This document shows, one piece after another, positions 12,285-17,698 of a stretch of DNA of 17,698 nucleotides. This DNA comes from an uncultured Bacilli bacterium (GTDB lineage Bacteria; Bacillota_I; Bacilli_A; RF39; UBA660). Position 1 is the stretch's first letter; each line of letters opens with the position of its first letter. The DNA is taken from contig CANRAC010000007.1 in NCBI GenBank assembly GCA_947628495.1, positions 1 through 17,698 on the forward strand. Reading direction: 5' to 3'. Below the pieces are notes generated by a model. It was given only the letters and a program-made list of their open reading frames with translations, had not been told where the DNA came from and ran no database searches. A program made the position numbers and the translations under genes.

Positions 12285-14483
12285 ATGATAAGTATCAAAG
12301 GCAACGTTCGTTATATGATCTATGAAAATAACAATGGTTATAAAGTCGGCCAATTTCATATTAAAAATACTGATGATGAACAGATGGCAGAATTTAAAAA
12401 TAAAACTATTACATTTACTGGTTATTTTCCTGAGCTTAATAAAGAGGATACTTACACTTTTAAAGGGGAATATATTTATCATGACCGTTATGGTTATCAA
12501 TTTGCTGTTAAAGAATATATTAAAGAAGTTCCTGAAGGAAAAGATGCCGTTATTGAATTTTTAGCAAGTCCCTTAATAAAAGGTTGTGGTGAGAAAACGG
12601 CTATTAAAATAGTTGATATTTTAGGAGATAATGCTTTAAATATTATTAAAGAAGATCCCGATAAACTTTTGCTTATTCCTAAAATTAGTGAAAAAAAAGC
12701 TCAACAAATTTATAATTCTCTTATTAAATATAATGAAAAAGATGATTTAATTTTAAGTTTACAAAAAATGGGCTTTTCCTTAAAAGAAACGCTTTTGTTA
12801 ATGGAAGAATACGAAGATAATTTAAAAACGATAATTGAAGAAAATATTTATGAATTAGCATCATATATTGATTTTAAAAAAATTGATAAAATTTATTTAA
12901 ATAAAGGAGAAGCTAGTAGTGAAATAAGAGTTAAGGCTTGTATTATTGAAACACTTAAAAGATTAGAATTTATTAATGGGGATACTTACCATGATAAAGA
13001 TGATATAATTAAATATTTAAATAAAGAATTTAATATTCCTCTAACTAACATAGATAGTTTTTTAACAAAATTACAAGCTTTAAAAGAAATATATATTTTA
13101 GATGATAAAATATTTCTATTTGCTACTTATATAATGGAAAAAGATATTGCGGAAAATTTATATTTAATAAATAATAGCCCGAATAAAAAAGTGTCTAAAT
13201 TTAGTGAAAAAATAAAAAGGTTAGAAAATGAGTTAGAAGTAAAATATAATCATGATCAAAAAGAAGCAATTTTAAAAGCTTTAAATAATAACATCAGTAT
13301 TATTACAGGTGGACCAGGAACAGGTAAAACGACAATTATTAATGCCATTGTCAAAATCATAATTACCGAATATAATCTTTCGAATATAGATATTTTAAGT
13401 TCTATTGCTTTACTTGCTCCGACTGGTCGAGCTAGTAAGAAAATGAGTGAATCGACTAATTTGCCTGCTATGACTATCCATCGCTTTTTAAAATGGAATC
13501 AAGATACTAATACCTTCCAAGTAAATGAAGATAATAAAAATTTTCAAAAGTTTATAATTGTTGATGAAGTAAGTATGATTGATACCGCTTTATTTGATGC
13601 TTTATTAAAAGGAATATATAGTAATGTTAAATTAATTTTAGTTGGGGATGCTAATCAACTTCCAAGTGTTGGGGCAGGACTTATTTTAAACGATTTAATT
13701 GCTTCTAATTGCTTTTCTCATACTGAACTTAAAGAAATATATCGTCAAAGTGCCAATTCTTATATCCCCGATTTAGCTCGCGAAATTAGAGAATATAATT
13801 TAAGTACTAATTTTTTAGAACAAAAAGATGATTATAATTTTTTAGATGTGGCTAATAATCAAATTAAAGAAACTTTAAGACAATTATGTACAATGAGTAA
13901 AGAAAAAGGCTTAAATGAAAAAAATATGCAAATACTAGCCCCTATGTATAAAGGGGAAAATGGCATTGATAACCTCAACTTTTTACTGCAAAATCTATTT
14001 AATCCTCCCAGTAAAGATAAAAAAGAACTAAAAGTCGGCGATGTTATTTATCGCATGCATGATAAAGTCTTACAATTAATAAATGATCCAGATAATAATG
14101 TTTATAACGGGGATATTGGCTATATACATAAAATTGGTAAAGATGAGCATAATAAAGATGTAGTTACCATAGATTTTGAGGGTAGCTACATTAGCTACAA
14201 TAAAGATGATATGTTAAATGTTAAACATGCATATGCGATGACTATTCATAAATCGCAAGGTAGTGAATTTGAACATGTCATAATGATAATTAGCTCTTCT
14301 TACCACAAAATGCTTTATAATAAACTTATTTATACTGGGGTATCCAGAGCTAAGAAAAGTTTGGTAATTATTGGTAATCCGCAAAGTTTTTTAGAAGCTA
14401 CGCAAAATTCTTATAGTACACAAAGAAAAACGGATTTAAAAAGGATGCTAATGCATAATTTGTCGTCTTTTGAACCAAACTAA
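12285..14483 (+). CDS. recD2: ATP-dependent RecD2-type DNA helicase
   Basis: This 732-aa SF1B helicase of the RecD2 family unwinds DNA 5' to 3' and acts in DNA repair without RecBC. The N-terminal part has an OB-like segment (about 1-75) and helix-hairpin-helix-like repeats (LIKGCGEKTAIKIVDILG; LLLIPKISEKKAQQIY), which are RecD2-specific. Walker A is GGPGTGKT at 342-349. Walker B is VDEVSM, with Asp427-Glu428. LVGDANQLPSVGAG follows, and the late motifs are YAMTIHKSQGSEFEHV and YTGVSRAKK. Length is typical. The ATG at 12285 is preferred because GGGTGA precedes it; an in-frame ATG at 12273 has no ribosome site. It has its own promoter. The C-terminus ends SSFEPN without extension. Confidence 0.95.
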   Translation: MISIKGNVRYMIYENNNGYKVGQFHIKNTDDEQMAEFKNKTITFTGYFPELNKEDTYTFKGEYIYHDRYGYQFAVKEYIKEVPEGKDAVIEFLASPLIKGCGEKTAIKIVDILGDNALNIIKEDPDKLLLIPKISEKKAQQIYNSLIKYNEKDDLILSLQKMGFSLKETLLLMEEYEDNLKTIIEENIYELASYIDFKKIDKIYLNKGEASSEIRVKACIIETLKRLEFINGDTYHDKDDIIKYLNKEFNIPLTNIDSFLTKLQALKEIYILDDKIFLFATYIMEKDIAENLYLINNSPNKKVSKFSEKIKRLENELEVKYNHDQKEAILKALNNNISIITGGPGTGKTTIINAIVKIIITEYNLSNIDILSSIALLAPTGRASKKMSESTNLPAMTIHRFLKWNQDTNTFQVNEDNKNFQKFIIVDEVSMIDTALFDALLKGIYSNVKLILVGDANQLPSVGAGLILNDLIASNCFSHTELKEIYRQSANSYIPDLAREIREYNLSTNFLEQKDDYNFLDVANNQIKETLRQLCTMSKEKGLNEKNMQILAPMYKGENGIDNLNFLLQNLFNPPSKDKKELKVGDVIYRMHDKVLQLINDPDNNVYNGDIGYIHKIGKDEHNKDVVTIDFEGSYISYNKDDMLNVKHAYAMTIHKSQGSEFEHVIMIISSSYHKMLYNKLIYTGVSRAKKSLVIIGNPQSFLEATQNSYSTQRKTDLKRMLMHNLSSFEPN

Positions 14484-14503
14484 TAATGAAGGATGGTGTA
14501 TTT

Positions 14504-14656
14504 ATGAAAAAAGCAATGTCTTTAATGCTATCAGCAAGTATCATGGGAGCAGGAATTGCTACATATTGTTTTATGAATAAAGACACAAAAAAGAACGCTG
14601 ATAAACTTTTAAATACTGCAATGGATTGTGCAGATAAAAGTCTAAAAAATATGTAA
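14504..14656 (+). CDS. 50-aa membrane peptide of unknown function
   Basis: This short ORF starts at ATG 14504, with AAGGATGG about 8 bases upstream, and ends at TAA 14654-14656. The product begins MKKAMSLMLSASIMGAGIAT, one hydrophobic segment (about 5-23) with small residues like a glycine-type membrane helix. The rest is a charged tail rich in Lys and Asp with two Cys (Cys22, Cys42). It resembles small YtxH-like or cell-envelope peptides of Firmicutes in style only. A ribosome site, a clean 20-base gap after recD2 and a terminator immediately after the stop support it as a real gene. It is probably co-transcribed with recD2. Confidence 0.7.
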   Translation: MKKAMSLMLSASIMGAGIATYCFMNKDTKKNADKLLNTAMDCADKSLKNM

Positions 14657-14660
14657 AATT

Positions 14661-14687
14661 AAAGGCCAATCATAGTATTGGCTTTTA
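14661..14687 (+). terminator. Terminator after the 50-aa peptide gene
   Basis: AAAGGCCAAT (14661-14670) pairs with ATTGGCTTTT (14677-14686) with one bulged G, followed by ATT. It closes the recD2 transcript. Confidence 0.8.
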
Positions 14688-14692
14688 TTGTG

Positions 14693-14701
14693 TGCTATAA
14701 T
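14693..14701 (+). promoter_or_regulatory. Extended -10 promoter of the transporter-alaS operon
   Basis: TGC-TATAAT (14693-14701) is a perfect extended -10. A good -35 is not visible because the upstream DNA is the previous terminator. The ATG at 14724 follows after AGGGAAGTG. Confidence 0.7.
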
Positions 14702-14723
14702 ATTTTTTAGGGAAGTGAATAAA

Positions 14724-15872
14724 ATGCCGGTTAAAAAAGAAAAAAAAGAAACTTTAGATATTCAAGCAATTAATGAATCTGTTGGCTTATCCAAAAAGAT
14801 TCTTAAAATTTTATATGTATGCATGATTATTGGGGTAATTTTACTAGTTACTATAATTGCTAAACAGTGGCGCGTTCCAAGCTTTATTTTAACTTTTTTA
14901 AAGATTTTAACACCTTTATTTATTGGTTATATTATTGCTTGGCTTTTTCATCCATTAGTCATGTTTTTAAATCGAAATGGTTTTAAAAAAGGCTTAGCTG
15001 TTGTTATAGTTTATATTGGCTTTATTGCCTTATTATATTTGTTTATGAGTATGTTACTTCCTACTGTAATAAATCAATTTAATGATTTAGTATCTTCTTT
15101 GCCGAAAATATTTAGCAGTATCAAAGATTTTATTAACGACTTTTTAAAAAATATTGATAACATTAATCCAACGACTATCAATAATATTAGAAATACCATT
15201 TATTCGAATATTGGTAGCTTCTTTAATGGTATCGTTGAAGATTTACCAAATAAAGTCATTGGTATTATGGGCTCTTTATTTAGTGGTATTGGTACCTTAT
15301 TAATTAGTTTAATAATTGGTTTTTATATGTTATTTGATTTTGATTCAATTCAAAAACATTTTGTGAAATTAATTCCGAAAAAATATCGTTATGAAATAAC
15401 AGAGTTGACAAATGAGATAGGTCGTCAATTAAGAAAATATGTCAACGGTGTCTTCGGTGTGGCGAGTATAATTTTAATTGGCTGTTCCATTGGCTTTGCC
15501 ATCATTGGCTTAAAAGCCCCATTGTTATTCGGAATGTTTTGTGGAATCACCGATTTGATTCCTTATATTGGACCTTATATTGGTGGAGCTGCGGCGGTTA
15601 TTGTCGGTTTTTCTCAAAGCCCTTTGATAGGTATATTAGCTTTAGTAGTTATAATTGTTTTCCAAACTTTAGAAAGCTATATTATTCAACCGATTGTTAT
15701 GAGCAAAACAATGAAATTACATCCAGTTACCATTTTAATTGGTTTAACTGTTTTTGGTAGTTTCTTTGGCATAGTAGGAATGGTTTTAGCTACCCCAATC
15801 ATTGCCTTCTTAAAAATTATCTTTAAATTTATTAATAAGAAATTTAATTTAGTTGATTTAGAAACAGAATAG
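14724..15872 (+). CDS. AI-2E family membrane transporter (YueF/PerM type)
   Basis: This 382-aa polytopic membrane protein of the AI-2E/PerM superfamily has about eight membrane helices. There are three near the N-terminus (about 28-46, 55-80, 90-112), a soluble helical region about 115-200, then further helices at about 200-220 and 258-372. Family hallmarks are LISLIIGFYMLFDFD, FGMFCGITDLIPYIGPYIGG and VIIVFQTLESYIIQPIVMS with LHPVTILIGL. Members have been linked to AI-2 export or sodium/proton exchange, so the substrate here cannot be stated. The ATG at 14724 has AGGGAAGTG upstream; an extension from 14688 would run through the promoter. It ends 19 bases before alaS with no terminator between, so the two form an operon. 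Confidence 0.92.
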   Translation: MPVKKEKKETLDIQAINESVGLSKKILKILYVCMIIGVILLVTIIAKQWRVPSFILTFLKILTPLFIGYIIAWLFHPLVMFLNRNGFKKGLAVVIVYIGFIALLYLFMSMLLPTVINQFNDLVSSLPKIFSSIKDFINDFLKNIDNINPTTINNIRNTIYSNIGSFFNGIVEDLPNKVIGIMGSLFSGIGTLLISLIIGFYMLFDFDSIQKHFVKLIPKKYRYEITELTNEIGRQLRKYVNGVFGVASIILIGCSIGFAIIGLKAPLLFGMFCGITDLIPYIGPYIGGAAAVIVGFSQSPLIGILALVVIIVFQTLESYIIQPIVMSKTMKLHPVTILIGLTVFGSFFGIVGMVLATPIIAFLKIIFKFINKKFNLVDLETE

Positions 15873-15891
15873 ACAAAAGGAAGTAGATAAC

Positions 15892-17643
15892 ATGAATATT
15901 AAAGATTTATATATTGAATTTTTTAAAAATAAAGGACATAAACAAATTCCTAGTGCTCCGGTAGTACCGGAAAACGATAATACTGTTTTATTTAATACCG
16001 CGGGAATGCAACCTTTAATTCCTTATTTAATGGGTCAGGAACATCCTTATGGTACAAGATTATGTGATTATCAAAAATGCATTAGAACTAACGATTTAGA
16101 TGAAGTAGGAGATACATATCATCATACTTTTTTTGAAATGTTAGGAAACTGGAGTCTAGGCGATTATTTTAAAAAAGAAGCTATTAGTTGGAGTTTTGAA
16201 TTTCTAACCCAAGTTTTAAATATACCTGTGGAAAAACTGGCTGTTACAATCTTTGCTGGTAATGAAATTGCTCCAATGGATAATGAAACGAAAAATCTTT
16301 GGTTAAGCTTAGGAATTAAAGAAGAAAGAATTTGTGCGACGAAAGAGGATAATTGGTGGCCAAATTTAGAATTACCAGGTCTATGTGGTCCCGATTCCGA
16401 AATGTTTTACTGGCGCAGTGATGATCCCGTTCCAGATAAATTTGATCCAGAAGATGAAAGATGGGTTGAAATCTGGAATGATGTTTTTATGCAATATAAT
16501 CATAATGAAGACGGGACAATCGTGGAACTGCCTAAAAAAAATGTTGATACAGGCATGGGCGTAGAACGAACTACTGCCATTTTAGAAGGAAAAAATGATA
16601 ATTACGAATCAAGTATATGGCAACCAATTATCAAAATAATTGAGGAAGTTTCTAATAAAAAATACGAAGATAATCAACGTAGCATGCGCATTATTGCAGA
16701 TCATATGAGGACAGCTGTCTTTATAAGTGCTGATCCTGCCGGAATAAAACCTAGTAATGTTGGTCAAGGTTATATATTAAGAAGATTAATCCGTAGAGCC
16801 ATCAGACATGCTAAAAATATTGGTATAGATATTAATTCTAATTGGGAGCAAGAAATTGCTTTAAAAATATTAGATATGTACAAAAACTATTATAAAGAAT
16901 TAGATGATAATAAAAATATTGTCTTAGAAGTATTAGCTAATGAAAAAATTAAATTTAATAGAACTTTGGAAAAAGGTTTAAAAGAATTTAATAAAGTAAC
17001 AGCAAGTGGTCAAGATATAGATGGTATTCAAGCTTTTCATTTATTTGATACTTACGGATTTCCGATTGAACTAACAGAGGAGTTAGCAAATGAATTAGGT
17101 TTAAAAGTAGATATTGAAGGATTTAAACAAAAATTTAAAGAACATCAAGAATTATCTCGAACAGCTTCTGCTGGACAGTTTAAAGGGGGACTTGGTGGTC
17201 ATGGTGAAATTGAAACAAAATACCATACCGCTACCCATTTATTAAATGCGGCCTTAAAAGTTGTAGTTGATAAAGATATTCATCAAAGAGGTTCTAACAT
17301 AACATCAGAAAGATTACGTTTTGATTTTAATTGTGATCATAAATTAACTGATGAAGAAAAAAGTAAAGTGGAAAAATTAATTAATAGCTGGATTAAAGAA
17401 GGTATTACTGTTACTAAACAAGAAATGTCAAAAGAAGATGCAATTAAATCGGGAGCAGAATGTATGTTTATTGAAAAATATCCCGATATTGTAACTGTTT
17501 ATAGTATTGGGGATATTTCCAAAGAACTTTGTGGAGGGCCTCATGTTAAAAATACTAATGAACTTGGGACATTTAAAATAAAAAAAGAAGAAGCAAGTAG
17601 TGCAGGAGTAAGAAGAATAAAAGCTGTACTAATTGATGAATAA
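15892..17643 (+). CDS. alaS: Alanine-tRNA ligase, compact form
   Basis: This 583-aa class II synthetase charges tRNA-Ala. The catalytic domain (about 1-240) shows LFNTAGMQPLIPYLMG, QKCIRTNDLDEVG, HTFFEMLGNWSLGDYF and, near 220, VDTGMGVERT. The tRNA-recognition domain follows, with MRIIADHMRTAVF and GQGYILRRLIRRAIRH. The editing domain keeps the zinc ligands His445-TAT-His449 and Cys547-GGP-His551 and ends with GVRRIKAVLIDE. Compared with ordinary bacterial AlaRS (about 870 aa), the segment before HTATH lacks the usual beta-barrel (LSRTASAGQFKGGLGG leads almost directly into it), and the C-terminal oligomerisation domain is absent. The stop is followed by a terminator, so the shortness is not a window cut. 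AAAGGAAG lies 8 bases before the ATG. No T-box leader is present; it is co-transcribed with the transporter. Confidence 0.96.
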   Translation: MNIKDLYIEFFKNKGHKQIPSAPVVPENDNTVLFNTAGMQPLIPYLMGQEHPYGTRLCDYQKCIRTNDLDEVGDTYHHTFFEMLGNWSLGDYFKKEAISWSFEFLTQVLNIPVEKLAVTIFAGNEIAPMDNETKNLWLSLGIKEERICATKEDNWWPNLELPGLCGPDSEMFYWRSDDPVPDKFDPEDERWVEIWNDVFMQYNHNEDGTIVELPKKNVDTGMGVERTTAILEGKNDNYESSIWQPIIKIIEEVSNKKYEDNQRSMRIIADHMRTAVFISADPAGIKPSNVGQGYILRRLIRRAIRHAKNIGIDINSNWEQEIALKILDMYKNYYKELDDNKNIVLEVLANEKIKFNRTLEKGLKEFNKVTASGQDIDGIQAFHLFDTYGFPIELTEELANELGLKVDIEGFKQKFKEHQELSRTASAGQFKGGLGGHGEIETKYHTATHLLNAALKVVVDKDIHQRGSNITSERLRFDFNCDHKLTDEEKSKVEKLINSWIKEGITVTKQEMSKEDAIKSGAECMFIEKYPDIVTVYSIGDISKELCGGPHVKNTNELGTFKIKKEEASSAGVRRIKAVLIDE

Positions 17644-17645
17644 AG

Positions 17646-17671
17646 CATTGGTTGAAAAACTGATGTTTTTT
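17646..17671 (+). terminator. Terminator of the transporter-alaS operon
   Basis: CATTGGTT (17646-17653) pairs with AACTGATG (17658-17665), including two G-T pairs, around GAAA, followed by six T. It begins two bases after the alaS stop. Confidence 0.85.
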
Positions 17672-17688
17672 CGTTGACAACAACACTA

Positions 17689-17698
17689 GGGGGGGGGG
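17689..17698 (+). other. Terminal run of ten G, probable assembly artefact
   Basis: The last ten bases are all G in an otherwise very AT-rich sequence, exactly at the window end. Poly-G tails are typical of two-colour sequencing read ends. A genuine G-tract cannot be excluded. Confidence 0.6.

Noticed and set aside
12270..12564. Short open frames overlapping the 5' end of recD2 on both strands
   Set aside because: They overlap the strongly supported recD2 frame and have hydrophobic, biased composition typical of shadow frames.
15539..15760. 73-codon frame within the AI-2E transporter gene
   Set aside because: It is an out-of-frame reading of the transporter helices; Cys/Phe/Trp-rich with no ribosome site.
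15873..15891. T-box or other tRNA-sensing leader for alaS
   Set aside because: Only 19 bases separate alaS from the transporter gene, too short for any T-box structure.
1..17698. CRISPR array, tRNA or rRNA gene
   Set aside because: I saw no regularly spaced repeat series and no cloverleaf or rRNA-like sequence; the repeats present are two- or three-copy only.

Overview
The window reads as the end of a draft contig from a very AT-rich Gram-positive bacterium of the Bacilli/Mollicutes-like kind, possibly a gut RF39-type lineage; that placement is inferred from gene style, not proven. The composition is strongly A+T, Shine-Dalgarno sequences are purine-rich (GGAGG, GGTGA types), several sigma-A-like promoters are visible, and many short hairpin/T-run terminators overlap stop codons. 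Tryptophan is encoded by TGG and TGA is used as a stop (the pdp gene ends in an ATGA overlap with deoD), so this is code 11 and not the Mycoplasma code 4. The first gene is cut by the left edge, and the right edge ends in a run of ten G, probably an assembly or sequencing artefact.

Region 1 (1-5555) is accessory DNA. After a gene tail and its terminator comes an approximately 400-base regulatory region rich in palindromes and short repeats. It leads into a 57-aa ORF translationally coupled to a large serine recombinase (522 aa), then an autonomous mazEF toxin-antitoxin pair. Directly behind mazF lies a 5'-truncated, His/Cys-rich remnant resembling the 3' half of a CotD-like spore coat gene, with its terminator intact. 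This looks like the right-hand junction of an integrative element. Two singly transcribed genes follow: a 291-aa protein with an apparent ADP-ribosyltransferase-like H-Y-E arrangement and a 215-aa orphan. An intact IS200/IS605-type single-gene insertion sequence with both end hairpins and a Shine-Dalgarno-sequestering hairpin closes the region.

Region 2 (5556-17698) is core-like. RNase J is on the minus strand and diverges from a plus-strand operon of a type IV prepilin-like protein, pyrimidine-nucleoside phosphorylase and DeoD purine-nucleoside phosphorylase (nucleoside salvage). Then come a 159-aa single-pass membrane protein, the tRNA methylthiotransferase MtaB, a 218-aa single-pass membrane protein, the RecD2 helicase, a 50-aa membrane peptide, an AI-2E-family transporter and a compact 583-aa alanyl-tRNA synthetase.

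The most interesting leads are the ART-like protein, the recombinase/truncated coat gene junction (a skin-like intervening element is possible), the nested palindrome upstream of the recombinase, the compact AlaRS lacking two usual domains, and the prepilin gene in a nucleoside-salvage operon.
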